Assembly (NCBI RefSeq): GCF_024586455.1
Contig: NW_026089624.1
Span: 16,335,341 to 16,399,340 of the forward strand
Reading direction: 5' to 3'
Source: Bactrocera neohumeralis
Taxonomy: Eukaryota > Arthropoda > Insecta > Diptera > Tephritidae
Length of the DNA: 64,000 nucleotides
Below the pieces are notes generated by a model. That model worked only from the letters and a program-made list of their open reading frames with translations. It was not told the origin of the DNA and made no database searches. The number at the start of each line of letters is the position of its first letter. Position 1 is the stretch's first letter. This document shows, in pieces, positions 10,682 through 22,505 of the stretch. The position numbers and the translations under genes were made by a program.

Positions 10682-11890
10682 TTGTGAAAAATAGATCTCC
10701 TGGTCTATACTTGAGTCTTGAGTAGATGAGTCATTCTTACTCGTTCTGTGGTAGCGTTGTAGTTTCTCAGATATACAGTTTTTTGATAAATTATATATAG
10801 TTTGAATATTACAAATATACTTAATCCTAGGACTACAAGTACTCCTATAGTTTTGAACATATTCTTGATTGGGTGTTCTTCAAATGGTATTAAAAATTTA
10901 TTTAATTTTTTAATGTTGTCAAATTGATATTCGTTTTCTGATTCCAATATTTCAAGAATGTGAATTCTTTTGTTTCCATTAGCTATAATATAATCTTTAA
11001 TTTCTTGTTCCTTGTTGTGGAATACTTCTGAGTCAATAATAATTGTTTCATTAAATTGGAATAAATTCAATCCTTCAATTGATTTTTCGTTTAAAATAAG
11101 TTTTCCTTGTAATAAGTTTTCCTAAATCTATAATAGGTGCGTTATTTTCTTGGATAACACTACAATGGGCTTCGTTACCTTCGATCATTGGTATTGTACA
11201 ATTGTCATTAGGTTCTTGTTTACAAATATATTTACTTAAATTATTTTTACATTTAGATGTTAATATTATTTTATCTTCACATTTACTTACGATTTTATTC
11301 ATATCCAAAATGCCTTGACGATAGGATAATGGAGTAACTTTGTATGTTGTGCATTTCTTTTCAATGACTGGATATTTATAAATTACAATGAAAGTGTCGT
11401 CTAATCTACCTACATACGTGTCTGCATATTCGAGTATGTCAATAACCGGTATACTAGTTTGTTCATTTTCTAATATCCTTTCAATCTCGTCCGTATTTAT
11501 TGCTGCTGAATAAAAATTTCCGCTCTTCGCGAAATTAATTGTCGTAGTTAAGTCAAATAACTCCTTGTATAATTCTTGCAATATAACTTTTTGTTTAATC
11601 TTTTGTTTTCATCATTATTTTAAAGTTGGAATTAATTTGTACTTGTTTGTTATTATTTTCAATTATGTCGTTGAGTATTGTTTTAATTTCAATCAGGTCG
11701 TCGTGGTCTGGGACTCCTGTGATAAATTTCAAAATCGATCCTAAGAAATCAAGAGATCGTCTTGAGCGTCTGGCTCGTCCATTATTCAGTAGTTGTTTTC
11801 TGAGGATTCACTAGGCATCTCTTCTTTATATTCGGCGATCTCGTAGTATGGTTTAAGTATTTTGTTTAAGTTCTTGATACAAAAATGATG
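10682..11890 (-). pseudogene. env remnant of errantivirus A
   Basis: Degenerate envelope-like gene resembling errantiviral Env, related to baculovirus F proteins. From the N-terminal side: a multibasic stretch (about 11745-11760) directly before the conserved GS-x-L-K-F and DHDD region, a helical Asn-rich stretch, a Cys-rich ectodomain with CKxxL and NCTIP features (11300-11130), and a single hydrophobic segment about 10800-10870 with a short basic tail. Signal peptide and N-terminal part are scrambled. Stops near 11085, 11590 and 11820 disrupt it. It would act in membrane fusion; this copy cannot make a protein. Confidence 0.72.
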
Positions 11891-11892
11891 GG

Positions 11893-13027
11893 TCAGCCTC
11901 GGTTAGCACGTACTTGCGATCTTGTAAGTCGGTTATTTCCTGAGCTAAGGATTTTTCTAGGAATAATGTTAGCGTTATCTTCAGCATTGTTTCTGAGGTT
12001 GTCCTTGTGTACGATCTTCCCTTCCGTTGTTAAAATTGTGTCCTCACAATTCTCTTGTACTGTTTTCTTCAAATAGCGTGGATTTGTTTTATGTCGTCGG
12101 TTTTGTTTCACATAAATTGTTTGTCCTGTTTTATATTCCTTTTATGTTCGTTTTTTTGTTTGTGGTATGATAGCATATACTCCTGCTTATTTTCGATCAG
12201 TTCTTTTATTCCTTCAGGCTTGCTCCTTTCAAAAAATAATTCGATAGGTTTCCTTTTTGTGACGGAATGTATTGTCCTATTGTATTCCTTGATTGCGTTG
12301 AATAGTTCTTCAGTCGCGGTTGATTTATTTTGTTTGATGCGAATTCTAGTAATTTCCAGAATGGTTGAATGCAGCCGTTCAACTTGAGCGTTCGATGTTG
12401 AATGGTTTGCTGCAGTCATTGAATGTTCAATATATACCGTCGGAATAGAGCTTTTGCTGCTATACTATTAAATATAGTCTCATTATCTGTCATTAGTTTA
12501 TTAGAAAATGGGAATATTTCTATGAGTACTTCCTCTAATATTTTGTAGAATTCTCTTTTGTCGTTTAATTTTCTCATATATGCGTATTTTGAGTATCTAT
12601 CTATGCATGAGAGATACATTGTTCCATCGATTTCAAATATGTAAATTTGTATTTGTGTGCCTATACCTTCGGGTATGGGTGTTTTCGCAAAAACTTGTTT
12701 TGTCGGGTGGCGTTCGTATTTGTTCTCTTTACAAATGCTACAATTTCTAGTTAGTCGGACTACATCATTTTTTATATTTGGCCAATAGCAAGTTTCTAGT
12801 ATCTCTAATGTATTATTTTTTGCGTTTCCCTGTGCTCTTTTATGCGTATGTTTAATTATATTTTCTCTGTCTTTTTCACTCGTAATGTCTTTTAATAGAT
12901 TTTGACAAAAAACCTTTTTCTCTATATTAAATGAAAAGTTTATAATATCATGAATTTCTAGTGTACGAGTAGTGTGAAATGCGGTCGTGATATTAGGTTT
13001 GATAATATTTGTTAGTGTATCTATCAA
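11893..13027 (-). pseudogene. Integrase of errantivirus A
   Basis: Retroviral-type integrase. The zinc-binding HHCC domain shows HKRAQG and CSIC-KENKYERHP (about 12850-12720). The core has a degenerate first block (IQIYIFEIDG, with Tyr where the D of the usual H-x-D stands), MTDNE (second Asp, about 12490) and a VERLHSTILEI-type Glu block (about 12390). The C-terminal part (12111-11893) has DTILTTEGKIVHKDNLR, a tail motif repeated in the other errantiviruses here. Two frame breaks, at about 12416 and 12110, split it. It would insert the cDNA into chromosomal DNA. Confidence 0.78.
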
Positions 13028-13089
13028 GTCTTGTGGTGTGACGTAATTAACATAAAATCTCTCGTGTTTTGCAAAAATTGTTGCTCTTT

Positions 13090-14640
13090 CTAGTGCATTT
13101 TGTTTACATTTTTTTTTATCACAATTTGTGTTTTAAATTGGTTTAGTGGAGCGCTGACATCTTTAATTCTGATTGGCGAGGATGATTCCTGCGAGTGTAT
13201 TGACTCGTTCGTGGTTCCGTTTACTTGACGGCTGAGTGCGTCGGCTACTACATTTAAATCTCCCTTAATATGTTTAATTTTTGCTCCTATTCTTCTATAA
13301 AATTTTTCCATCGATTTAATTTTGAATTATGATTGTCCTCTTATATTGAAAAAATTAGGGATTGATGATCGGTGTAAATAGAAGTATTACTAGTGAGACC
13401 ATACAGATAATTCCTAAGTTTCTTGAGTGCCCAAACGATTGCTAACATTTCTTTTTCGTTTGTTGAGTAATTTTGTTCAGTTCGCGTTAATGTACGTGAA
13501 ATGAATGCTATAGGTTTCTTGGATTGTGACAATACAGCTCCAATCGCATGATTGCTTGCGTCTGTAGTCAATCCTTTTCCAAAATCTGGTTGGAATAATT
13601 CTATGTGTTCTTTTAGTTTATTTTTTAGTGTTTCAACTGCTTTAAGTGCTTTGTAATCTAATTTTACATGTACTGAGCTACTTTTGTTCTTTGAAATATT
13701 ACCATTCTTTCCTCGTAGGTAGAGTGTTAATGGTTTCATTATGGATGCAAATCCTTTTATAAATTTTCTATAATATGAGGTCATTCCCAAGAAAGATCTT
13801 AAGTCTTTCAAATTCTGTCTGTCTTTGAAAAAATGTTGACTTTTCATCCGAGATTTTCATGTTGGCTGCGTGTAAAGTGTGTATTATATTGGTGATATCT
13901 TTCATATATTGTTCAGGGTTGGCTGAATATATTAGGACATCATCCATATACATACACGTATGCGCATACTCCTACGAATGGTCTGAGGATGTCGTCAACG
14001 CATCTTTGAAAGTCAACGGTGCGCTTTTCAGTCCAAATGGTAGTCGTAGAAATTCATATTTGGCATTATTTATTGAAAATGCTGTTTTTTTCCTATCTTC
14101 TTTATTTATTTTAATTTGATGTAATCCTGATTCCAAATCTAACGTTGTGAAGTACTGTGCTTCTCCTAAGTTTTGAAGCATCATGGTGATGTCCGGAATG
14201 GGATATCTATCAACGATTGTTTGCGCATTTAACTTCTGGAAGTCAATAACCATGCGTCTTTTTGGGTTGCCTTGCTCGTCATGCCCTTTTTTAGAAACTG
14301 TCCATATGGGTGAATTGTACAGGCTTTTGCTTGGCTGTATTATTTCATTATCTAATATTTATTTTATTTCAGTTTCTACAAATGCTCTATCCGCTTGGGG
14401 GTATGGATACTGTCTGACCCAAATAGGATTATTTGTTTCTGTTCTGATTTCTGCCTCTACTGTAGTTACATAGATTAATGTTTTACTCTGCTCATTTCTT
14501 TTCATTAATTCATTTATTTCTTGTTTATACATTTCTTCTCCTATCATATAATTTATTCTTGTTAATTTATTCTTTTTCACAATTAATACATTTCTCTCTG
14601 TATCTATCATTGTTTTCATTTAAACCTTTAGTTCCTATCA
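13090..14640 (-). pseudogene. RT-RNase H (and protease end) of errantivirus A
   Basis: In minus order: the end of the protease and N-terminal RT (14619-14359), palm with VIDFQKLNAQTI and YFTTLDLESGLHQI and LPFGLKSAP (14253-13972), catalytic YMDD (about 13945), thumb and connection with LRSFLGMTSYYRKFI (13810), RNase H with TTDASNHAIGAVLSQ, FISRTL, STNEKEMLAIVWALKKLRNYL and TDHQSL (13560-13345), then ADALSRQ. Domain order and motifs are classic Ty3/gypsy. Breaks occur at 14300-14359, 13960, 13850 and 13320. The YMDD variant differs from the YIDD of elements C and BD. Confidence 0.82.
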
Positions 14641-15350
14641 AGAAATCGAAATCTTGTAAGGTATCGAGTTCTAAAAATTCCATACTGAATGCTATTATAT
14701 TCACTTTCTTTTTATATTTAATTAATGATTTACCGTGTAAAGTAGCGGTTTGTTTTTTACTTTCTACTTCTATCCTTTTTGCGTGAGGGAATTTTGGATT
14801 TCCATAATTTTCTTCTGCAGTTACCTTCTTCTGTGGTCCTTACAAGCGTTGGTAACCCATGCCTTAGAATAAAAAAATATTCTTCCTGTTCATATTCTGT
14901 ATTTGCTTGTTGATCGTGTGTAATTTGGTTGACCCGTTGATTCTTCGGGTGTATTTTAGCATGACTTGTATTATCTCGTTCTCATTTGTATCCCAATGCT
15001 CCTTCTACTTTCTTAAATGGATTTTGATAATTCTGTCGAGGCTGCGGATTTCGTGGTGGTTGTTACTGGCAAGAATAATTATTCTGGTGTTGATTGCTGA
15101 AATTGTGATTCTGATGATGGTTGTATCGTGGAATGTACTCGAGGTTCTGATGGCGTGAATTATGTTGCATTGTACGGGCGATACTGTAGGTTAATGCAAT
15201 TAAATTTGCTTCTTCAGTCATCTTGCTGATTTATTTGTTGATTTATTTTACTAAAGATCGGCCTCCAGTTGTATTCGTGGAGCGCTGCTTGATATGGTAT
15301 TCTTTCTATGAAAGCGTGTTGTTTGCCAAGGATGGTATATTGTTATTATT
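14641..15350 (-). pseudogene. gag and protease remnant of errantivirus A
   Basis: Decayed and truncated. Near 15300 the minus strand reads like the capsid-region sequence IERIPYQAALHEYNWRP, and 15160-15000 is Asn/Gln/His-rich as in errantiviral gag tails. Around 14650-14760 the end of the protease (LDTLQDFDFLIGTKGL) is visible. Many stops. The 5' part of gag and most of the 5' LTR are deleted; the junction with the LTR tip lies at about 15350. Confidence 0.6.
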
Positions 15351-15402
15351 CTTTAATGTTTACTGAAATATAAGGTTGTGGTTAAGGGTTAAAGTATTAA
15401 CT
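15351..15402 (-). repeat. 5' LTR remnant of errantivirus A
   Basis: 52 bp nearly identical to 10620-10671 (shared gtttactgaaa, aaggttgtggttaa, aaagtattaact). It marks the outer edge of the element; the rest of this LTR is deleted. Confidence 0.78.
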
Positions 15403-15565
15403 CGCGCATTGATCTGCTTGTTCATACATTCATATATATTTATATGTACATGTATTTGTATACATTGCCGAACAAAAAATGCACAAGCATACAAACATTC
15501 ATATGGGTACTCGTGTGAATATGTCACCAGCAAAAAATTGAAACGTTGTTCTACAAAAACAACAA

Positions 15566-15763
15566 TTGTCTCAAATATCAGAAGCATCACAAGTCAATAT
15601 GGCAGCCAAATTGACGAAGCCCAAATGTAGTAAATTTTACAACAAAAACGATTTCATTCGTAAACGCAGGCGCAAATTCCACAAGCGACCTCGATTAATT
15701 CATAAAACCCGTAATATCTCTCCGAGCATGCCTTTGCCAGCAAACGTCTTTTCGCGACGATAG
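15566..15763 (+). CDS. Small very basic ORF, unknown
   Basis: A 65-codon ORF, or 54 codons from a second ATG (15599). The product is strongly basic with a RKRRRKFHKRPR core and a Pro/Ser-containing tail. I do not recognise it. No TATA element or splice signal ties it to a transcript, though the same frame is open for some distance upstream. It sits in an otherwise empty AT-rich stretch beside errantivirus A. It could be a chance ORF, an exon of a host gene, or part of an unrecognised element. Confidence 0.25.
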   Translation: MSQISEASQVNMAAKLTKPKCSKFYNKNDFIRKRRRKFHKRPRLIHKTRNISPSMPLPANVFSRR

Positions 15764-17334
15764 CAAAAGCTAAAAATCATAAATTGATCAACTTTCTGGT
15801 GTTTGTTCTAAGAAAAATTCAATGTCAATTCTAAAATATTATTTGAATTCTGTATGATGTTGTATGTGAATTTAAGAAAGTGTTGGTCACTCCTCCATAT
15901 TTTTATTTACAGTTCTGATTTATTTCGCATTTATTTGTTGTTTTTATTTTTATTGTTTGCAAAAGGTATAATTTTTTGTGTTTTTTATGTTTTGATAAAT
16001 ACTTTCGGCGTTATTTCCCAAGGCTTACACTTAATGCACTTTTTGCAATATTTGTTTATTTTGTTTTATTTTTTTTGTTTTTGTTTTTAAAAAGTTTTTA
16101 CGGAGCGCATCAAGACACGCCCGTACAGATTGAAAGTTTACTGTTTCGCAAGCAATTTCATTTCGCAATTTTGCTCAGCTGGCTCCTAACTAGTAAATCT
16201 TGTCGTTCAAAATGAAACTCTAGTTCAGCAATTCCGTTCGGTACTTCATATAGCAGATTGCTTCTATTATATCCTTAAAGTTGACTGAGAACAATAGCCA
16301 TCAATAGCGAATAGCGTTGCCCGTAAACACTGGCAGATCATTCGAATGGGATGTAAAACTTTGGCTCACTTCTTAGGATCCGCCGTGAGCGTGATTTGCG
16401 GCAAAACTTCGACACCAGACGTATGGTTTGTTGTTGCGCAGTCGTACAATATCCCACTCACTTTCTTCCGTTACGACTTTTAAATGCGCCACTGCATTGG
16501 TCTAGGCGTTCAAACTGGTTACTACTGCTGATAATTTGGTTTGTTGGCTTTCTACTACCCTTCTTCCTGGTCGTGCTTCTCCCTCTGGCTTCATATGCTT
16601 TCCGAGTATACATATGTATACTTACACGAGACTGAAGGGCTTAAAACGATATAAGCTGTTTATATATTTCTAGAATTCACCAATCGACCTTTGTAACTCG
16701 AAAAACTAAATGCACTTTGGTTGTAAATTACTGTCCACGGTTAACTTTATCGTCAATAATAATTTTATTCTTTTGTTTGATTGGTACCGCATTCTTTTTA
16801 ATCATTCTTCCATATAGCGCATAGGATTGCCCTTTTTTATTTAAAATTGCAGTTAATTTAAAAGGAAACGGTATTACACGCCACCTCTGTTGTTAATTGG
16901 CGTTATATTACAACGATACCTGTAACTGCGCCCTGAATACACCACTGTAACTGTACCAGCACCGCAGTCTTTTCTGGAATTGTACGTTATGGTGCACCGT
17001 CACTCTTCTAAACCTTAGCAACAGCGGCCGACAGTTATTTGGATAACTGCATACATAAAATAAAATAAAATTGAAATCCTGAAAAAGACAATACTCTACC
17101 TGATGTATGTAAATCCAGTTAGACAAAACGCGTTTTATATGAGATGTAATGATGATGTAATTTAATGATGAATTAAAATGAATTTCACACATAAAAGTTT
17201 GATTGACAAATTTGGTCCGGTTGTGCTCGCGTGTTCCTTTCCCGTATATGCGTTGACATATTCCGATATGTTATTGCAAATTTTTGCAACTGTGATGATT
17301 TGATGAAAATTTGTAAATTTTTTTTTGGTACCCC
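15764..17334. other. No gene seen
   Basis: AT-rich, low-complexity sequence with T-rich tracts (15950-16090). Short open frames exist on both strands but show no motif, and none has recognisable composition. No TIR, LTR or tandem array recognised. Confidence 0.45.
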
Positions 17335-17545
17335 GAGATTGATATGTAAACGGTGGATTTGTTGCCGTCATTCAAGACCACTACTATAATATGTAAAACA
17401 ATGAAAAATGAAGAAAATGCTAAATTCGAATGTATTGTAAATTTGACGAAACGTTTTGTAACGTGATGCATTATAGTATTATTTTCAAAAGAGAATTATT
17501 AAAAGCATTTATCAAGTGAGAGCTAACACGTTTAATTAAAATTTT
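17335..17545 (+). repeat. Dispersed repeat R, copy 3 (partial)
   Basis: Matches the upstream part of R copy 2 (21425-21600): ggatttgttgccg, atgtaaaacaatgaaaa, gaagaaaatgc, ttgatgcat-like tgatgcat, and agctaacacgttta for actaacaggctta. It also shares ttaaaagcatttat with copy 1. More diverged than copies 1 and 2 are from each other. Confidence 0.6.
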
Positions 17546-18138
17546 TAAGTATCAAAATTTCTCAAATATCAAAGTTTCTCTATATAAAGCGAACGAAAGA
17601 TTTATGCGAATGGGCCTCTACGCTTGCACTTCCAGGGCGGCGGGAGCGTGCCTATAAATAGCTCATCGGAGGTTGTGGTTCACCCTACAGCACTTTGAAT
17701 TTAGCAGCGATCGGACGCTTTTATTATCGGAGCTCTCTAGTGAGGAAAATAACAATCTATATATAAAAAAAAGACGTGTTTGTTACACTATTTCTAATTC
17801 AAGCCCGGCTGAACCGATTTGGCTGAAATTTGTGAACCAGAAGGACATGGGACATTGTCTATTTATGTTAAAATTCTATACAATTCATTAATAAAATATT
17901 ATATTTCAAATCATAAGAATTTGCTTAAAATTCATTAAAGAATCATTGAAAATTTTATTACTTTACAAAAAGAAAGAAATAAGTAAAAAAATAACAACAC
18001 AGAGCTAACGCGGCAGAACACAAATTTAATATGCACGCATGCGTAATATATGAGTTATATTGATTGTTACTCCTGAACCAGGCATCCTGAATGGCATGTA
18101 CATTTTCGTCGTCAAGGCATTGTGGCTACTTTGCTAGA
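17546..18138. other. Unassigned stretch with two TATA-like boxes
   Basis: Contains TATAAAG (about 17583) and CTATAAATAG (about 17651) in a locally GC-richer context, then a segment including ggctgaaccgatttggctga (17811-17830), which looks like a recurring non-autonomous element motif. No ORF of note follows. A core promoter is possible but nothing downstream supports a gene. Confidence 0.3.
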
Positions 18139-18503
18139 TTATGGGCGAAGGACACAAATGACAACGCTGAAGTATATGCGTACAATTTCAAAGTGGTCCT
18201 TCCTAAAAGATAATAAAATTGCTAAATATTGGAAATGGTAGAATAGAACTGCAACCAAATACGCAGTGAAATGGATTAAAACTGTCATTCGATGAATATT
18301 ATTACCATGTGCATCCCAAAAGACTGGCATAAAACTCGCTCAGTAATCATTCGATGAATATTATGTGCATCTAAAAAGACCGATGCCAAAACCTTGCCAG
18401 CCGACGTTTTTGTCTTTTCACGCTTGAGAACCGGTTCATAATAAACTATACAATCCCTTAAGCTGTCTGTCGATTCGACTCGGCTCATTTCCCTGGTGCA
18501 CAT
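18139..18503 (-). pseudogene. mariner transposase fragment
   Basis: The minus strand reads KREKTKTSAGKVLASVF(L)DAH, matching the block in mariner transposases that ends with the second conserved acidic residue (usual form SAGKV-ASVFWD). A second, partly duplicated WDAHG segment follows at about 18320. Sequence then drifts into non-coding frames. No TIR seen. Very old, internally rearranged remnant. Confidence 0.6.
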
Positions 18504-18849
18504 CTCAAATTCAAAAGTATTTTTCCCCTAAAAAGCAATACTTTAATAACAGATGAAATGCATTTTGATTAATTTTTTTGTAAACTAACACAGGTTGCTT
18601 CAACTTCTCATTAACTAATAGTTATAATCTAACTAATAGAAATCATATAGATGGTATTATGTAGTAGTACTATCTATGTATGTAAAGCGTGGACGGTTTA
18701 CCATATAATATGTTGGACACTAGTAGAAATTTCGATAGCGGTTGCTTACCTCCCCTACCGTCACAGTTACATAAAAAGAACAGCTTTTCATACTTAAAAT
18801 AAACTGTTTCTGTAAATTGAAAACGTTATGTAAAAGTTTAAATATTGCT

Positions 18850-19760
18850 TATTGAAGAAATTGTAACCTTTGCTGTAGCAAATTCCTCGCATTTTAGTTT
18901 TTCGTCCATTTCCAAAGCTGTTGTTAAGAGTGGAAGCAGTTTCAGTTCGGGCAGTGTCGATTTCTTTGCCAGTCAGTCGGTATACTGATTGGTAAACTTT
19001 ACGAATTAGCAGCTTGCATTCGCGGACGGGACGGTCTTTCGTTGGTCCATTTCTTCGCTTTTTTGAATTATCTGGCAAGAGAACAAGTACAGTTAGAGAA
19101 TACTTAAATGATGCTTAAACAAAAATAACTAAACAATACGTTCTCTTTGTAATGATGAATACTTATGGAAGAATAAAATTTTTTATGGACATAAACTTAC
19201 ATTTTCTTTAATAAAGCTGTCCATCTTCATTTCCATGTTACCAACTCTTGAAGTCAATTCTTCTAGTTGGGTGGAAATAGTTTTTAAAGATATAAACATA
19301 TGTATTAAACTACAATTTTTTAAGAAATACATTTTAGAACGGTGTTGTATTACCGTTTCCATCCACAAGCAAATTGCATACATGTTACATACAATAACAA
19401 ATGCGAAAAAATAATTTAAAACAAAAACGGCAATTTCACATTTGCCTTTTACTTTTGAAGACGTTGTGGATCTAATTTATTTCCCAACAAAATACCTAGG
19501 TCAGATGACGAATCCAATAGTTCTTGAAAGTAGTTTTTAGCGATACCAGATTCGTCTGTCATGCCTGTTACTTTTATGGGGTTTAATTTTTTACTAAAAC
19601 AATAAGAGTTTTTTTCTTTTCTTAAATCTATTTAAACGAATTAATTTTAGATAATTCATTGCAAATAAAATCTGCAATAATGTATGTGATTTTCAAACTT
19701 ATAAGCGGAAAAGTTTTCTAGAGGACCATATTGCTTGGTACAGTTAAATGGAGTAAAACA
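18850..19760 (-). pseudogene. Possible broken multi-exon gene or old transposon
   Basis: On the minus strand: 19745-19660 reads QYGPLENFSAYKFENH, resembling the conserved end of a tnp2-like transposase; then, after TTGTTTTAG at about 19590, an open segment PIKVTGMTDESGIAKNYFQE... to 19460 with donor GTAAAA; acceptor ATTGTAG at about 19316 joins it in frame to a coiled-coil-like segment (TQLEELTSRVGNMEMKMDSF) ending at donor GTAAGT (about 19195); acceptor TTGCCAG at 19078 opens a basic segment. The last join is out of frame. I cannot name the family. Confidence 0.35.
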
Positions 19761-19780
19761 TGTATATTGTAACTAACTAA

Positions 19781-20921
19781 ATCTTCTTTTTCTTTACTGG
19801 CGTAGACACCGCTTACGCGATTATAGCCGAGTTAACAACAGTGCGCTAGACGTTTCTTCTTTCGCTACGTAGCGCCAATTGGATATTCCAAGCGAAGCCA
19901 GGTCCTTCTCCACTTGATCCTTCCAACGGACGTGGAGGTCTTCCTCTTCCTCTGCTTTCCCCGGGGGTACTGTGTCGAATACTTTCAGAGCTGGAGTGTT
20001 TTCGTCCATTCGGACAATATGACCTAGCCAGCGTAGCCGCTGTTTTTTAATTCGCTGAACTATGTCAATGTCATCAAATATCTCTTGCAGCTCATCGTTC
20101 CATCGAATTCGATATTCACCGTGGCCAACGCGCAAAGGACCATAAATCTTTCGCAGAACTTTTCTCTCGAAAACTCGCAACGTCGACTCATCAGTTGATG
20201 TCATCGTCCAAGCCTCTGGACCATATAGCAGGACGGGAATTATGCGCGACTTATAGAGTTTGGTTTTGGTTCATCGAGAGAGAACTTTACTTCTCAATTA
20301 TACTCAGTCCGAAGTAGCACCTGTTGGCAAGAGTTATCCTGCGTTGGATTTCTAGGCTGACATTGTTGGTGGTGTTTATACTGGTTCCTAAATAGGCGAA
20401 ATGATCTACAACTTCAGAGTTAGGACTGTCAACAGGGACGTGAGAGCCAAGTCGCGAGTGTGACGACTGTTTGTTTGATGACAGGAGATATTTCGTTTTG
20501 CCCTTGTCCACTACCAGACCCCTTTTGCTTTGCTTCCTTGTCCAGTCTGGAGAAAGCAAAACTAACGGGGCGGGTGTTGAGGCCGATGATATCATATCAT
20601 CGGCATCGCCACATATTATATATGGCTTATCCCACGGTAGTTGGCGCAGATTGTGGGGTCTCCCTTCTTGTGGATTGAATAGCTCAGCCGGCAATCCATC
20701 GGCCCCCGCTGCTTTGTTGTTCTTCAGACGGGTAATTGTTATTCGAACTTTTTCATGGTCGGGCAATGGAACGTCTGCTCCATTGTCATAGATTGGGGAA
20801 TCGGGTTCGCCTTCTCCTGGCGTTGTACGTTCACTGCCATTCAGCAGGCTGGAGAAGTGTTCCCTCCATAATTTAAGTATGCTCTGAGCAGCGGTCACTA
20901 GATCACCTTTTGGGGTTCTAC
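19781..20921 (-). mobile_element. RTE-like element, copy 2 (5'-truncated, internally deleted)
   Basis: The same 3' end as copies 1 and 3 (cttctttttctttactggcgtagacaccgc). The C-terminal domain (20204-19821) has LRKIYGPLRVG and RLRWLGHIVRMDE. The RT is missing from just after GADGLPAELF (about 20690) to beyond the catalytic region; the next recognisable motifs are LVVDKGKTKYLLSS and YLGTSINTTNNVSLEI. It stops abruptly at 20921, where homology to copy 1 (about 4480) ends, a normal 5' truncation for a target-primed element. Confidence 0.8.
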
Positions 20922-21400
20922 CAGAAAATATTCAATATTCTTCTGATTTGTGTGTACATTCAATCCCCGTTAAGTAGTACTCCGCTTAAGTGCCATTCTC
21001 TCTTAATTCCCTGTATCTTGCTGCATTTCACGTTCTGTTTTTTGAAATAAATAGAAATTATTGTTTTAAGTACGACTCGTTTAAGTATCCGCAGTCGCTT
21101 ATGTACCATATATATTTTTATATTTAACAAACCACAAAAATCTGTATCTTTGATTGTGGCACATGACCGGAATTGACTGTATTTATCAAGGAATGTAAAG
21201 AATATTTTGTAATTCTAAAATATTTTTACGCAGCTCGCAAAAATCTGCATCGATATGTATGCAAGCTCACTCATAAGCAAAGATAAAGAGACGCCCGACT
21301 CTCCTGTCACTGAAAATGCGAGAACCGCTCACCTACCGAACTTTGAGAGTTGACTGGATTGGGTAGGTTTTGACGTTTTGTAATTGGAACGATTGATTGG
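20922..21400. other. No gene seen; contains a 40-bp repeat shared with 40784-40825
   Basis: AT-rich. The segment 21233-21275 (around caaaaatctgcatcgatatg) recurs inverted at 40784-40825. No ORF above background. Confidence 0.4.
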
Positions 21401-21975
21401 CCAAATTGAAATTATCCCAAAAACATATGTGAACGGAAGGATTTGTTGCCGCCGGTCAAGATTGCTAATAAAAAATGTAAAACAATGAAAATCAAAGAAA
21501 ATGCGAATATTGTATATATTATTTTGAAACTTTTTGCAATTTGATGCATAGTAGAATTAATTTAGAACTAACAGGCTTAATTCACCTTATTATATTATAT
21601 TGATAGATCGAAAATCAGTTGTTTTAATATACCATAAAATCATAAAAAAGGATTTAAGTAGTTTCGCCATATATTAAAAATCCAGTATATTAGTGTTAGC
21701 GCGAGAAATGAGCTTTCCAAAAAGGTATAGCATGACCCGATGCGACGAATAAAACTAGAACTACGCGCTTTCAGCGCCAACTAGCGAAAATACCGCAAGA
21801 CTTTTTTGACAACCTATTATAATAATTTGCAATCGTAATAAATGTTGGGTGTTTTAATTCAAATGCCCAAAAGCTCTTATTTTGTTCGATCTGACAATAG
21901 AAAATGTTATAAAAACGCCTATTTTGAGCCGCTCTCACACTGGAATAAGTTGGGCATCCCTTTAACTCTGTTACA
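21401..21975 (+). repeat. Dispersed repeat R, copy 2
   Basis: The most complete R copy. It aligns with 17335-17545 in its first half and with both flanks of the GAGCCC transposon (copy 1) in its second half, to gggcatccc at about 21960. It carries a 130-bp mariner end fragment at 21689-21820 but lacks the GAGCCC transposon, so it documents that element's empty site. Confidence 0.72.
21689..21820 (-). mobile_element. mariner end fragment (MITE-like)
   Basis: Nearly identical, in inverted orientation, to the first about 130 bp of the mariner at 48254. It ends with the terminal sequence aataccgcaagacttttttgacaacct. It splits repeat R where copy 1 reads tatataataac, with TA-type flanks. No coding sequence. 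Confidence 0.72.
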
Positions 21976-22505
21976 GCGGGTGTATGTATATAGTATATTT
22001 ACATACAAAGTTATGTGTAGACGAATTTACAAGCTTTATGCGAATGATTCCTTCAAATTTGTTTACGTGCACACAAAATTACATACATATATGAATATGT
22101 GAAAATTATGCGTATGGTTCTTTAAAATCTGTTTACATGTACACATACATTTGTGCATAAATTAAATATTTAGGCAATAATGCATGACATTATTACATAT
22201 TTCAACAAATTTTATAGAATTCCTCATAATACAAGTCAAATTGCACATATACATACTCACATATATGCTTTGATATCAAATATATTGAGAATATCTATAA
22301 ATTATATACATACATACATAATCGTTTGCGCTTTGTAAATATGCGAATCTGTAAGTGCACATTGAAATTAGCATCACTTTTCTCATTTAACAATTCTCAA
22401 TTCTGCTATTTTCGACGCCCTCATGTTAAATATTGGTGAAATCCGCTAATAATATTTTTGTGATGGTATCCTCTAATAGAAACGAGCACCACTCCAAAAA
22501 GAGGA
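21976..22505. other. No gene seen; microsatellite-rich
   Basis: AT-rich with many ATACATA units, no ORF, no recognised element. Confidence 0.45.

Larger units (their letters stand above)
10267..15402 (-). mobile_element. Errantivirus-like LTR element A
   Basis: Ty3/gypsy-type element in minus order gag remnant, protease, RT, RNase H, integrase, env. The 3' LTR is 10267-10671; only the outer 52 bp of the 5' LTR remain (15351-15402). The LTR begins AGTTAA and ends TTAACT. Four bases outside are CGCA on the left and CGCG on the right, a near-perfect duplication. A deletion fused the middle of gag to the LTR tip. All genes have stops or frameshifts. The gene set with env places it with errantiviruses (17.6/gypsy group) by family knowledge. 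Confidence 0.82.

Noticed and set aside
17583..17660. Two TATA-like boxes suggesting a promoter
   Set aside because: No ORF, initiator or transcript-like structure follows, and TATA-like strings are expected in sequence this AT-rich.
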